Below, piece after piece: positions 50,002 to 59,230 of a DNA stretch of 64,000 nt. The notes beneath the pieces are model-generated. The model was not told the origin of the DNA and searched no databases. It saw only the letters and a list, made by a program, of their open reading frames with translations. Every line of letters begins with the position of its first letter. The stretch's first letter is position 1. Made by a program: the position numbers and the translations under genes. Source of the stretch: Micromonospora vinacea (GTDB lineage Bacteria; Actinomycetota; Actinomycetes; Mycobacteriales; Micromonosporaceae); NCBI RefSeq assembly GCF_015751785.1, contig NZ_JADOTY010000001.1:5146001-5210000 (forward strand), in the 5' to 3' direction.

Positions 50002-50946
50002 GTGGATCTGGACGACATCGCCGCCCGGCTCGGGGTGCCCGTCGAGGAGGTCGACCGGGTGCACCGGCTCGCCGGTGACGGGCCGTCAGCACCGTTGCCG
50101 GCCAAGGCCGACGCGCCCGCGCTCCTCGACCGGCTCGCCGTGCCGCCGGACGACGCCGCCGAGATCATGGCGGGCTGGCCCGACCCCGACTCTCCGCTGT
50201 GGACTCCCGAGCTGCGCTGGCTGCTCGACCGCTCGATCGCCGTGGTCCGCGCCGACCTCGCGGGCTACGACTGGCTGTCGCCCGGCCCGGAGCTGCCCCG
50301 AGACCGGGGGCCCGCCTGGCGGCACCTCTACGTGTACGCGTACCTGGCCCTGGTCGACGTGGTGCGCGGGTACCACAGCGACCACGGGGTCCCCGATGCC
50401 GTGACCTGGGTGACCCTGGCTGACCTGGGCCGCAACCTCGCCATCGACCGACGGATGCGCGGCGAGGGCTGGCCGATCATGCAGAGCTGGCTGACGCTGC
50501 ACTCGCGCGGCAGCGTCTACGAGCTGGGTCGGCTCCAGCACCAGCGTGGCGACGGCGCCATCGGCCTGCACGTCCCCGATTCGGGGCCGTTGACCCCGGA
50601 GGCGGTCGAGGCGTCCCTGGACGAGGCCCGCGCGTTCTTTCCCCGGCACTTTCCCGACGAGCGCTACACCGCGTTCTCCTGCGCCTCGTGGCTGCTCGAC
50701 CCGCAGCTGCGGGAGTACCTCCCCGAGGACTCCAACATCGTGCGGTTCCAGCGCCGGTTCGAGCTGGAGCCCTACGATGAGTCGGCGGGGCCGGACGCCG
50801 ACATCGAGGTGCTGCGTTTCGGGTTCCGCACCCTGACCACGCCGCTCGACGAGTTGCCGCGCCGCACCGCGCTCCAGCGCGCGATCGTCGACCATCTGCG
50901 GGCCGGCGGCCACTGGCACTGGCGCCACGGCCGCTTCCCGATCTAG
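50002..50946 (+). CDS. GNAT-like acyltransferase (DUF5596 type)
   Basis: A 314-residue actinobacterial protein. The N-terminus is VDLDDIAARLGVPVEEVDRV; the C-terminal half resembles a GNAT fold (SRGSVYELGRLQHQRG, LHVPDSGPLTPEAVE, FSCASWLLDPQLREYL). Acyl donor and acceptor unknown. Its TAG stop and the TAG of the minus gene at 50943 share a CTAG. Confidence 0.72.
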   Translation: MDLDDIAARLGVPVEEVDRVHRLAGDGPSAPLPAKADAPALLDRLAVPPDDAAEIMAGWPDPDSPLWTPELRWLLDRSIAVVRADLAGYDWLSPGPELPRDRGPAWRHLYVYAYLALVDVVRGYHSDHGVPDAVTWVTLADLGRNLAIDRRMRGEGWPIMQSWLTLHSRGSVYELGRLQHQRGDGAIGLHVPDSGPLTPEAVEASLDEARAFFPRHFPDERYTAFSCASWLLDPQLREYLPEDSNIVRFQRRFELEPYDESAGPDADIEVLRFGFRTLTTPLDELPRRTALQRAIVDHLRAGGHWHWRHGRFPI

Positions 50947-51329
50947 GCGTCCGCGTCCCACCACGCGTCGTTGACGGCCGTCCGGGCCGCCGGTTCGATG
51001 ACTTCCCACCCCTCTGCGATGAGCCCGTCGGCGATCCGCAGGACGTCGACCACCACGATCTCCGGCCCCACGTCGGGGAGTCGGCGTCGCGAGTGCACCA
51101 CGACGTGGTCACCGTCGGCCAGGAGGTGCAGGACGTCGACCCGCATGCCGGCGGTCGGGCCCAGTGCGGCGCGGACCGCGGCGAGCCACTGCGTCCTGGT
51201 CGAGGTCGTCGAATCCGACCGGTGGTGGATGAAGTCCTCGCTCAGGAACGAGGCGAGCGTGTCGACGTCGCCGGTGTCGACCAGCCCTGCCAACGCACGT
51301 CCGACGATGCTCTTGTTCTCGGTGGTCAT
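50943..51329 (-). CDS. SnoaL/NTF2-like protein
   Basis: A 128-residue protein of the SnoaL-like NTF2 fold (LAGLVDTGDVDTLASFLSEDFIHH, RVDVLHLLADGDHVVVHSR, IVVVDVLRIADGLIAEGWEV). Function unknown; such folds act in polyketide tailoring or as binding proteins. ATG 51329 chosen; an in-frame start at 51371 would overlap the next promoter. Confidence 0.82.
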   Translation of the reverse strand: MTTENKSIVGRALAGLVDTGDVDTLASFLSEDFIHHRSDSTTSTRTQWLAAVRAALGPTAGMRVDVLHLLADGDHVVVHSRRRLPDVGPEIVVVDVLRIADGLIAEGWEVIEPAARTAVNDAWWDADA

Positions 51330-51402
51330 GGCCGCAAGTATTTGCGCGGCCCGGGCGCCTGTCGATGACATCGCACTTCATGGTGTTCCGAGCGACGATG
51401 AG

Positions 51403-51408
51403 TAGGCT
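51403..51408 (+). promoter_or_regulatory. Leaderless -10 box of the XRE regulator gene
   Basis: TAGGCT seven bases before GTG 51416; it would be transcribed through if the upstream ATGs at 51398 or 51410 were used. Confidence 0.5.
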
Positions 51409-51415
51409 CATGATC

Positions 51416-52177
51416 GTGTATGCGGTCGGGGAACTCCTGCGGCAGTGGCGCAAGCGCCGAGGGCTCAGCCAACTCGACCTGGCGATTGCCGCGGATGTCT
51501 CGGCGCGGCACGTCAGCCTGGTCGAGACCGGCAAGTCCACGCCGAGCGCCGGCATGATCCTCCGGCTCGCCGACCAGCTCCACGTGCCGCTGCGTGATCG
51601 CAACCAGCTGTTGCTCGCCGCCGGCTTCGCGCCCCGGTACCCGCAGCGTCCGCTCGAGGACGCCGCCCTGTCCGGTGCCCTCGACGCGGTCCGCCGGGTG
51701 CTTCAGGCGCACGAGCCGTATCCGGCGCTGGTCTTCGACCGCCGGTGGAACATCGTGCTGACCAACCGCGCGGTCGACCCGTTCTTCGCGTACGCGGCGC
51801 CCGAGCTGTTGCGACCGCCGGTGAACCTGGTCCGGTTGGGCCTGGACCCGCGAGGACTGGCCCCCCTGGTCGTCAACCTGGGCGACGTGCGGGCGGTGTT
51901 CCGCAGCCGGATCTCACGCCAGCTCGCCGCCGCTCCCGACGCGGAACTCGCGGCGCTCTACGAGGAACTGCTGAGCCCGCTGCCCGAGGAGCCGACGGGC
52001 CAACGGGTCGACGCCGACGTGGTGCTCCCGATGATCCTGCGGGTCGGTGGATGCGAGCTGCGGCTGTTCTCGACCATCACCACGTTCGGCACTCCGATGG
52101 ACATCACCATCGAGGAGATCGCTGTGGAGTCCTACTACCCGGCGGACCCGCAGAGCGCCGCCTACTTCACGCGGTAG
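51416..52177 (+). CDS. XRE-family regulator with MmyB-like domain
   Basis: A 253-residue regulator: helix-turn-helix in residues 5-65 (VGELLRQWRKRRGLSQLDLA, VSARHVSLVETGKS) and an MmyB-like ligand-binding domain after about 105 (YPALVFDRRWNIVLTNRAV). Relatives in actinomycetes often control a neighbouring oxidoreductase. Divergent from the SnoaL-like gene, which may be its target. Ends at a perfect terminator. Confidence 0.9.
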   Translation: MYAVGELLRQWRKRRGLSQLDLAIAADVSARHVSLVETGKSTPSAGMILRLADQLHVPLRDRNQLLLAAGFAPRYPQRPLEDAALSGALDAVRRVLQAHEPYPALVFDRRWNIVLTNRAVDPFFAYAAPELLRPPVNLVRLGLDPRGLAPLVVNLGDVRAVFRSRISRQLAAAPDAELAALYEELLSPLPEEPTGQRVDADVVLPMILRVGGCELRLFSTITTFGTPMDITIEEIAVESYYPADPQSAAYFTR

Positions 52178-52209
52178 GGCCCGGCCTGGTCACCGTCCAG
52201 GCCGGGCCC
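52177..52209. terminator. Perfect 13-bp hairpin between convergent genes
   Basis: Arms GGGCCCGGCCTGG (52177-52189) and complement (52197-52209), loop TCACCGT, starting inside the XRE stop codon and ending before the sugar-dehydrogenase stop. Confidence 0.88.
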
Positions 52210-52221
52210 ACCACTCGTTCG

Positions 52222-55053
52222 TCAGCCTGTGGTCAGGACGAACCTCTCCCAGGATCCGACCGACGTCCGGTTCGCGATCAGTGACCCGGCCCCGGCGTTC
52301 TCGGCAGCGACGATCTGGTTGTTGATCGTGGCGCGCAGGCTGACCGTCCCGTCGGAGTTGTTGATGAGCTGGAAGGTCTCCCACGCACCCACAGACGTGC
52401 GGTTGGCGATCAACGGCTCCGCGCCCGCGTTCTCGGCGGAGACGTAGAGCCCGTTGGCGCGCGACCGCAGGGCGATGGCACCGTTGCCAGCGTCCACCCG
52501 GTCGAACTGCTCGGTCGTCGAGACGCTGGCCTTGTTGGCGATCAACGCGGTGCTGCCGACCGCCGACACGTACTGGTTGTTGACCTGCGCCCGCAAGGTG
52601 GTCGCCGGCGCGCTGCTACCGGTGCCGGTGGTGAAGGTGAACGCGTCGACATCGAACAGGTAGCCGGACCCACCCTTGAACACCAGGTACAGCGTCGTCG
52701 ACGCGGTGGGCGGGTTGCTGATCGTGGCGGACGCCTCGACGAAGGTCTCCCAGTTGCCGGTCACCGGAACCGTGACGGTGCCCAGCAGGGTGCCGGTGGC
52801 CGACCCGGCCCGGACCTCGATGGTGCCACCGGCGCCGGCCGACGACGCCCTTACGGTGACGCGGTTGGCGTTGGCCAGGTTGTACGGCTGGTAGGAGATC
52901 CAGTCGTTGTTCTCGATGAACCCGGCCGTGCGGCCACCCTCGGCGTTGGTGTGGTCGGTGGCCTGGACACCGGACTGGGCGCCGAAGTGCTCACCCTGGC
53001 GGTGCTTGGGTTGCAGCGTCTTGATGCTGTGCGTGGTGAGCCCGCCGTTGTCGGTGTACGCGGCGTCGAAGACCCCGTAGATGTTGGCCGCCGAGTCGTG
53101 CTCACCGTCGGTCGGCAAGGTGATGGAGCCGCTGCACCCGGTCTTCGAGGTGATCTGGTGGGCGTGGCTGTCGTGGCCCAGCGCGTAGGTCAGGCTCACC
53201 TTGGAGCAGTCGATGGTGCCGTCCTGCGGGTCGCTCACCGAGATCTGGTACGGCACCGTGTCACCGAAGGTGAACAGTTGCCCGTCGGCGGGCGTGGTGA
53301 GCGACACCGTCGGCGCGGTGTTGCCCACGGTGACGATCAGGCTCGCCGTTCCGGACAGGCCGGTCGGGTCGGTGACCTTCAACGTGGGTGAGTACGTGCC
53401 GTTGGTGGTGTACGTCTTGGTGGGGTTGGCCGCCGTCGACGTGGTGCCGTCACCGAAGGTCCACAGGTAGCTGAGCGCGCCGCCCTCGGGGTCGGAGCTG
53501 CCGGCCGACGAGAAGTTGACAGTCAGCGGATTGGCCCCCGACGTGGGGTTCGCCGAGGCGACCGCGATCGGGCTGCGGTTGCCACCACCGATGTACTCGA
53601 TCCGGAAGAGCGCCTGGTTGTTCGAGCCGGTGCCGTAGTCCAGCACGTACAGGGCGCCGTCCGGGCCGAAGGCCATGTCCATGACCTGGGTGCCGGTCCA
53701 CGGGAAGTTGGAGATCTCCCCACGCGAGCCGTCGGAGTTGACCGCGATGGCCTTGATCCAGCGGCGGCCGTACTCGCCGGCGAAGAACTGACCGTTCAGC
53801 GAGGCCGGGAACTTGATGCTGGAGTTGAGCGAGGCGTCGTACCGGTAGACCGGCCCACCCATCGGCGACTCCGAGCCGCTGCCGAACTCCGACGGAGAAC
53901 CGGAGTCGCCCGCGTACTTGATCCAGGCCTGCTTCGCCGCGGGCAACGTGCCGAGCCCGGTGTTGCGGAACGAGTTGTTGGTCGGCCCGCCCGTGCAGTT
54001 GTACTTGGACTGCGACGGCCCGGACGGGAAGGTGTATTCATTGTATGTTTCCGTGCTGGTGTTGCTGCCGGTGCAGTACGGCCAGCCGTAGTTGCCGGGC
54101 GACGCGATGCGGTTGAACTCGACCTGACCCTGAGGGCCCCGGCTGGAGTTCGTGCTGCCTGCGTCGGGGCCGTAGTCACCGAGGTAGACCACGCCGGTCG
54201 CCTTGTCGACGCTCATCCGGAACGGGTTGCGCAGGCCCATGGCGTAGATCTCCGGGCGGGTGCCCGACGTGCCGGGGGCGAACAGGTTGCCCGACGGGAT
54301 CGTGTACGTGCCGTCGGCCTGCGGCTTGATCCGCAGCACCTTGCCCCGCAGGTCGTTGGTGTTGCCCGCCGAGCGCTGGGCGTCGAACTGCGGGTTGCGG
54401 TTGGTCCGTTCGTCAAGTGGCGCGTAGCCGGACGACTCGAACGGGTTGGTGTCGTCGCCGGTGGTCAGGTACAGGTTGCCGGCGGCGTCGAAGTCCAGGT
54501 CACCGCCGACGTGGCAGCACTGCCCGCGGTCGTTGGCGACCTGGAGCACGATCTTCTCGCTGCCCAGGTTGAGCGTGTCGTCGCTGTTGAGGGTGAACCG
54601 GGACAGCCGCAGGTGCCCCTTCCACCGGTCCCAGTCAGACTGCGAGCCGGTGGTCGGGGCGTCCCCGGACGGGGTGCTCAGCGTGGGGGAGTAGTACAGG
54701 TAGATCCACCGGTTGGTGGCGAAGTTGGGGTCGACGGCGACGCCCTGCAACCCCTCCTCGTCGTGCGTGTAGACCGACAGGGTGCCGGAGACCTTGGTGT
54801 TGCCGGCCACGTCGGTCACCCGCAGGACGCCGTTGCGGGCGGTGTGCAGTACCGAACGGTTGGGCAGGACGGCCAGGGACATGGCCTCACCCAGCTCACC
54901 CGACCCGGTGGCGAGCTTGACCTGCTGATAGTCGGAGGCGGGGATCACCGCCGCCTGGGCGGTGGACGGTGCAGCCACAGCGAGGGCCGCGCTCGCGACG
55001 GTGAGGACCGCCGCGAAGAGCGCCCGGGGCCAGCGCCGGGGGTACGAGAGCAT
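52222..55053 (-). CDS. Secreted PQQ-type sugar dehydrogenase with PKD, CBM6 and beta-trefoil modules
   Basis: A 943-residue secreted enzyme. Signal peptide 1-36 (LFAAVLTVASAALAVAAPSTAQAA); soluble glucose-dehydrogenase/sorbosone-dehydrogenase beta-propeller about 37-490 (HDEEGLQGVAVDP, HVGGDLDFDAAGNLYLTTGDD, GLRNPFRMSVD); PKD repeat about 495-575; CBM6-like module about 690-815; fascin-like beta-trefoil 818-943 of three units with LIANR/K-SV turns. Starts at 55053 after AAAGGA. It should oxidise a sugar outside the cell, with carbohydrate-binding modules for targeting. It follows the ThuA gene by 87 bases in one operon. Confidence 0.9.
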   Translation of the reverse strand: MLSYPRRWPRALFAAVLTVASAALAVAAPSTAQAAVIPASDYQQVKLATGSGELGEAMSLAVLPNRSVLHTARNGVLRVTDVAGNTKVSGTLSVYTHDEEGLQGVAVDPNFATNRWIYLYYSPTLSTPSGDAPTTGSQSDWDRWKGHLRLSRFTLNSDDTLNLGSEKIVLQVANDRGQCCHVGGDLDFDAAGNLYLTTGDDTNPFESSGYAPLDERTNRNPQFDAQRSAGNTNDLRGKVLRIKPQADGTYTIPSGNLFAPGTSGTRPEIYAMGLRNPFRMSVDKATGVVYLGDYGPDAGSTNSSRGPQGQVEFNRIASPGNYGWPYCTGSNTSTETYNEYTFPSGPSQSKYNCTGGPTNNSFRNTGLGTLPAAKQAWIKYAGDSGSPSEFGSGSESPMGGPVYRYDASLNSSIKFPASLNGQFFAGEYGRRWIKAIAVNSDGSRGEISNFPWTGTQVMDMAFGPDGALYVLDYGTGSNNQALFRIEYIGGGNRSPIAVASANPTSGANPLTVNFSSAGSSDPEGGALSYLWTFGDGTTSTAANPTKTYTTNGTYSPTLKVTDPTGLSGTASLIVTVGNTAPTVSLTTPADGQLFTFGDTVPYQISVSDPQDGTIDCSKVSLTYALGHDSHAHQITSKTGCSGSITLPTDGEHDSAANIYGVFDAAYTDNGGLTTHSIKTLQPKHRQGEHFGAQSGVQATDHTNAEGGRTAGFIENNDWISYQPYNLANANRVTVRASSAGAGGTIEVRAGSATGTLLGTVTVPVTGNWETFVEASATISNPPTASTTLYLVFKGGSGYLFDVDAFTFTTGTGSSAPATTLRAQVNNQYVSAVGSTALIANKASVSTTEQFDRVDAGNGAIALRSRANGLYVSAENAGAEPLIANRTSVGAWETFQLINNSDGTVSLRATINNQIVAAENAGAGSLIANRTSVGSWERFVLTTG

Positions 55054-55140
55054 GATCGTCCTTTCTCGACGACCGGGGGACGGGCGCGCGGGGGCGCACC
55101 ACGACCAGGTGGGGTGGTGGAGAACGAGCGGGGAACCAGG

Positions 55141-56328
55141 TCAGTTGGTGGTGACCAGGTCGAACTTCTCCCACTGACCGATGGAGGTCCGGTTGGCGAT
55201 CAGCGGGGACGCGCCCGCGTTGTCGGCGGCGACGTAGCGGTTGTTCACAGTGGCCCGCAGGCTCACCGTGCCGTCGGAGTTACGGACCAGCTGGAACGTC
55301 TCCCAGGCGCCGGCGGTGGCCCGGTTGGCGATCAGCGCGGCGGCCCCGGCGTTCTCGGCCGCGACGAACTGCCCGTTGCCCTTGGCGCGCAGCGCCACGT
55401 TGCCGTTGGCGAGGTTGACCAGGTCGAACCGCTCGGTGGTGCCGACGGAGGTCTTGTTGGCGATCAGCGAGGTGGTGGCGTTGGGCGCGCTCACGTACTG
55501 GTTGTTGGCGCGGGCCCGCAGGGTGGAACCGCTGGCGGTGGGCGGCGGGGTCGTCGTGCGCGGCGAGCAGTCGGCCGTCACGGAGCCCGCGGCGACCTGG
55601 AGGCCACCGAGCAGCATGCGGGTGAAGTTCGGGTCGGTGTACGACGCCTCGGTGTGTCCGAGGCCCGTGTACCAGGCACGCCCGCCGCCGTACGCCTTGC
55701 ACCAGGTGATCGGGTGGTCGCCGCCCATGTTGCCGCCGCTGTAGGACGACTCGTCGAGGCTGGCCAGGACCCGTGCGCTGGAGCGCGGGTTGGTGCGGTA
55801 GTTGTACCACTCGTCGGAGCGGACCCAGGTGGTGCCGAGGTGGGCGGTCGACGGGTTGGTCTGGTCCTCGATCTTCACGGTGGCGTTCTGGATCGCCGGG
55901 TGCGAGTCGAACCACGCACCGACCAGCGAGCCGTACCACGGCCAGCTGTACTCGGTGTCGGCCGCGGCGTGCACGCCGACGTAGCCACCACCGGCGGCGA
56001 TGTACGACTCGAACGCCGTCTGCTGGCTGGCGTTGAGGACGTCGCCGGTCGTCGACATGAAGACCACCGCCTGGTACTGGGCCAGGTTGGAGGTGGTGAA
56101 CTGGGCGGCGTCCTCGGTCGAGGTCACTGTGAAGCCGTTGGCCGAGCCGAGCTGCTGGATCGCGGCGATGCCGTTGGGGATGGAGGAGTGCCGGAAACCG
56201 GCGGTCTTGCTGAACACCAGGACCTTGGTCAGTGGTGCCGCCGAGGCGGGGGTCGGCAGGGCGACCAGGCTGGCCAGCATGACGGCCAGGCCGGTGACGA
56301 GTGCCAACAGGCGGGGACGGGAACGCAT
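55141..56328 (-). CDS. Secreted ThuA-like protein with beta-trefoil module
   Basis: A 395-residue secreted protein. Signal peptide 1-31 (LALVTGLAVMLASLVALP, cleavage near ASAA); ThuA domain about 34-245 (VLVFSKTAGFRHSSIPNGIAA, YVGVHAAADTEYSWPWYG, WYTGLGHTEASY); short TTTPPPT linker; fascin-like beta-trefoil 268-395 closely matching that of the downstream dehydrogenase. ThuA domains are linked to 3-keto-sugar breakdown. AGGAG precedes ATG 56328. First gene of the operon. Confidence 0.88.
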   Translation of the reverse strand: MRSRPRLLALVTGLAVMLASLVALPTPASAAPLTKVLVFSKTAGFRHSSIPNGIAAIQQLGSANGFTVTSTEDAAQFTTSNLAQYQAVVFMSTTGDVLNASQQTAFESYIAAGGGYVGVHAAADTEYSWPWYGSLVGAWFDSHPAIQNATVKIEDQTNPSTAHLGTTWVRSDEWYNYRTNPRSSARVLASLDESSYSGGNMGGDHPITWCKAYGGGRAWYTGLGHTEASYTDPNFTRMLLGGLQVAAGSVTADCSPRTTTPPPTASGSTLRARANNQYVSAPNATTSLIANKTSVGTTERFDLVNLANGNVALRAKGNGQFVAAENAGAAALIANRATAGAWETFQLVRNSDGTVSLRATVNNRYVAADNAGASPLIANRTSIGQWEKFDLVTTN

Positions 56329-56624
56329 GGTCTTGCTCCTCTGCTGAGCGTCGACCTCAGGCTGTGCAGGCGGGCAGGCCGAAGGCCGTGATGGCGGTGG
56401 TGCGGAAGCCGGGCCGCCGATGCTCGGCTGAGGTGGTGCGGGGTGGTGGGGGTGCGGGGGTGGGGGTGAAACCAGCCGACGACGATCCAAACGCCCCACA
56501 ATGGACGGTCAGAATTCATCGACTGGCATCGTTGACGCAGTAAACCTCCGATGTCTACGCCCCGTCAAGCCCACGTGCTCGGTCCCGAGTGCGGCCGCGA
56601 ACGGTCGGGGTCGGCGCCGAGATG

Positions 56625-56639
56625 ATACGTATGACGTAT
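56625..56639. promoter_or_regulatory. Palindrome ATACGT-ATG-ACGTAT overlapping a -10 box
   Basis: A perfect 6-bp inverted repeat with a 3-base spacer; TATGCT at 56637-56642 overlaps it and precedes an ATG at 56650 by seven bases. This is the layout of an autoregulated repressor promoter. Confidence 0.6.
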
Positions 56640-56649
56640 GCTCGATGGC

Positions 56650-56787
56650 ATGGCCGCCGACGACTATCGAGAACGGCCCGCGGGGCAGCTCGTGGCGCTG
56701 CCGGTCCGCGTGCGCCCTGACCTGACCACCACGGCGGTCGGCCTCGGCTGCCGCCCTACGCGGGTCCGGTGCCCCGGGTGGCCATGA
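56650..56787 (+). pseudogene. Truncated reading frame behind an operator-like promoter
   Basis: A 45-codon frame starting MAADDYRERPAGQLVALPVR and running into the 3' end of the convergent hydrolase gene. The promoter layout suggests the start of a lost regulator gene, but I cannot name a family. The rest of the 56329-56649 gap is the upstream region of the ThuA gene. Confidence 0.35.
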
Positions 56788-57466
56788 GGATGAGGTCGGC
56801 GATCGTCTCGGGGTGGGTGACCATGGCGAGATGCGATGATTCGACCTCGATGGTCGTCGCATTCATCCGATCGGCCAGGAACCGCTCCAGCTCCGGCGCG
56901 GTCGTGCGGTCCTGCATGGAGATCGAGTAGTAGCACTGTCGGTCCCGCCAGGCGGCCGTCGTCGTACGGCCCTGGAAGAGGTCCTTGGCGATCGGGCCCT
57001 GCACCGCGTACAGGGCGCGGGCACGGGTCTCCTCGATTCCCCCGGCGAAGTCGGCGAGGAAAGCGCTCTCGCTGAGCTGTGCGTACCCGTCGTGGTGCAC
57101 GAGGCCGGCGTTCGCCGGCGGCGTGGGGTATTTCGCCGCGAGCGCGTTGTAGTCCTCGCCGGCGTCCGGAGCGCGGGCCGCGACGTACACCAGGGCGGTG
57201 ACCCTCGGGTGGTTGCCGGCCTCGCTGATGATCGTGCCGGCCCAGGAGTGGCCCACCAGCACCGTCGGGCCGTCCTGCCGGTCGAGGGCGCGGTTGGTGG
57301 CCGCGACGTCGTCGGCCAGGGAGGTCAGCGGGTTCTGGACCGCGGTGACCGTCAGCCCGGCCCGCTGCAGGAGCGGGATGACGTCGGACCAGGAGGAGCC
57401 GTCGGCGTAGGCGCCATGGACCAGGACGACGTTGCGCGCGGGCGTGGCCGGAGACGTGTCACTCAT
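56756..57466 (-). CDS. Alpha/beta hydrolase
   Basis: A 236-residue hydrolase: VVLVHGAYADGSSWSDVIPLL oxyanion region, nucleophile elbow LVGHSWAGTI (GxSxG), acid near residue 200 and catalytic His in SSHLAMVTHPE. Typical of actinobacterial small esterases. ATG 57466 follows GGGGGTTCC weakly. Confidence 0.88.
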   Translation of the reverse strand: MSDTSPATPARNVVLVHGAYADGSSWSDVIPLLQRAGLTVTAVQNPLTSLADDVAATNRALDRQDGPTVLVGHSWAGTIISEAGNHPRVTALVYVAARAPDAGEDYNALAAKYPTPPANAGLVHHDGYAQLSESAFLADFAGGIEETRARALYAVQGPIAKDLFQGRTTTAAWRDRQCYYSISMQDRTTAPELERFLADRMNATTIEVESSHLAMVTHPETIADLILMATRGTGPA

Positions 57467-57565
57467 CTGGAACCCCCACGCGCTCGCCGGTCGACGACAA
57501 CTCTCGCCCGCCACTTTTCCCCACGCCGGTCGGCCCGGTGTGCCAAACGCCCAGGCTTCAGCCGC

Positions 57566-58378
57566 TCAGCGCACCGGGTCCGGTGCGAGGGCGCGCCAGT
57601 CCAGGTGGTCCCGGTAGCGGTGACGCAGGACGATCCAGCTGACCGAGAACGGGATGACCCCCATGGCCACCACACCGAGGACGTCCCCGCCGACCACGTC
57701 GAACACCGCCCCCACGTCGCCGAACAGCTGAGCGACCGTCTGGAAGGCGACGTGCAGGCCGATGCCGGCCCAGATGTCGCCGGTCGCGGCGCGGAAGGCG
57801 CCCAGCAGCAGCGCGAAGACGAGGAAGAGCGCCAGTCGATCGACGGACCTGGCCGCCCCGATGAGGAACCCGAACACTGTGAACAGCACGGCCTGCCCGA
57901 TCACCGCCTGCCAGGCGGGCAGCCGGGTGGCGAGGTGGTGTTGCAGGTACCCACGGAACACCAGCTCCTCCGGCAGCGCCTCCTTCAGGAAGACCAGCAC
58001 GACCAGCAGCACCGCCACGCGCAGCACGTCTCCGACGGACGTCCGGACGCTGATCTCGACCCAGCCGAGACCGAGGCAGAGCGCGAATCCCGCCGCGGCG
58101 GGGACGAGCCAGCAGGCCATGCCGAACAGCAGACGCCGCCAGCCGGCGCGTAGCGACAGCAGCCCCAGGCCGGCCCAGGGGCGTCGGTCCAGGACGCGAC
58201 GGGCGACGACCACCAGCGGTACGACGACAGCTGTGGTGAGGACCGCCCCGACCGCATGGGTGGGCCGGTCGTAGTCACTGTCGAGCAGGGCGCCGAGGAA
58301 CAGCCACACCAGCACGGCGCCGGTGGCCACGACGAGGACACGCCAGGGCAGGGCGAGACGAGGTCCGGCGCTCACCAC
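57566..58378 (-). CDS. CPBP-family intramembrane metalloprotease
   Basis: About 270 residues with six to seven hydrophobic segments and the CPBP motif EALPEELVFRGYL (Glu-Glu-x-x-x-Arg) followed by a second conserved His region near IGLHVAFQTVAQ. Start placed at GTG 58378; the ORF continues upstream into the methyltransferase gene. Members cleave substrates inside the membrane or act as immunity factors for bacteriocins. Confidence 0.8.
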   Translation of the reverse strand: MVSAGPRLALPWRVLVVATGAVLVWLFLGALLDSDYDRPTHAVGAVLTTAVVVPLVVVARRVLDRRPWAGLGLLSLRAGWRRLLFGMACWLVPAAAGFALCLGLGWVEISVRTSVGDVLRVAVLLVVLVFLKEALPEELVFRGYLQHHLATRLPAWQAVIGQAVLFTVFGFLIGAARSVDRLALFLVFALLLGAFRAATGDIWAGIGLHVAFQTVAQLFGDVGAVFDVVGGDVLGVVAMGVIPFSVSWIVLRHRYRDHLDWRALAPDPVR

Positions 58379-58412
58379 GCGCAGCGTAGCCAGCGGCGTC
58401 AACGGCCGACCG

Positions 58413-59156
58413 TCAGCGGCCGAGGACGAGGTAGGCGAGGCCGAGGACACCTCGGTAACCGCCGACGTACTGGCGCAACCGGTCGTCGAGTTCCGCGCGG
58501 ACGTCGGCCGCCCGGGGATCCTCCGGGTACGCCAGCAGCCACTCCTGCCGGCCGGCGAGCCAGGTCGACTCGAAGTCGTCCCATTCCCGCTGGTCGGCGG
58601 TGCTCAGGTGCAGCAACCGCCAGCCGCGCTCGCGGGCGGCCTCGATCAGGCCGGGAAGGGTCGGGACCTCTGGGCCGAAGACCTCGGCGATCTCCTCCGT
58701 GGGGGACCGTTCCCAGTAGGCGTCGCCGAACAGCAGCCGTCCACCGGGGCGGACCACGTCGGCGAGGGCGTCGAGGGCGGCCGTGGTGCCGCCGAAGGCG
58801 TGCGCCGAGCCGATGCAGAGCACCCGGTCGGCCGGCTCCTGCCAGGCCGCCGCTTCCCCCATCACGAAGGCGACGTGCCGGTTCAGCGACCGACCCGCGG
58901 CCAGTCGCCGCCCCCGGGCGAGCGCGGCCTCGTCGGTGTCGACGCCGACTCCCCGCGTGGCGACCGGGCCGGACACACCGCCGGCGGTGACCGCCCGCAG
59001 CAGCAGCTCACCCCAGCCGCAGCCGAGGTCGAGCACGCGCGCGCCGGGACGGACGTCGAGTCGTTGCAGCAGCAACGCGGCGTGCTCCTGCGACAGCGGC
59101 GTGTTCCAGCGCATCCGGGCGTAGCGGCTGGCGGCGAGGTGGTCGGTTGACTGCAT
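58413..59156 (-). CDS. SAM-dependent methyltransferase
   Basis: A 247-residue class I methyltransferase: VLDLGCGWGELLL at about 41-53, GVGVDTDEAALARG, and VLCIGSAHAFGG; the Trp/Asp-rich C-terminus (ADQREWDDFESTWLAG) is typical of actinobacterial members. Substrate unknown. It precedes the CPBP gene in the same operon. Confidence 0.88.
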   Translation of the reverse strand: MQSTDHLAASRYARMRWNTPLSQEHAALLLQRLDVRPGARVLDLGCGWGELLLRAVTAGGVSGPVATRGVGVDTDEAALARGRRLAAGRSLNRHVAFVMGEAAAWQEPADRVLCIGSAHAFGGTTAALDALADVVRPGGRLLFGDAYWERSPTEEIAEVFGPEVPTLPGLIEAARERGWRLLHLSTADQREWDDFESTWLAGRQEWLLAYPEDPRAADVRAELDDRLRQYVGGYRGVLGLAYLVLGR

Positions 59157-59230
59157 GCGTTGAGGGTGTCAAAGCGTGATCGTCGGCGTGCGCCGGGCCC
59201 GACACCCCGGCGTACGGCAGGATCGGTCAG

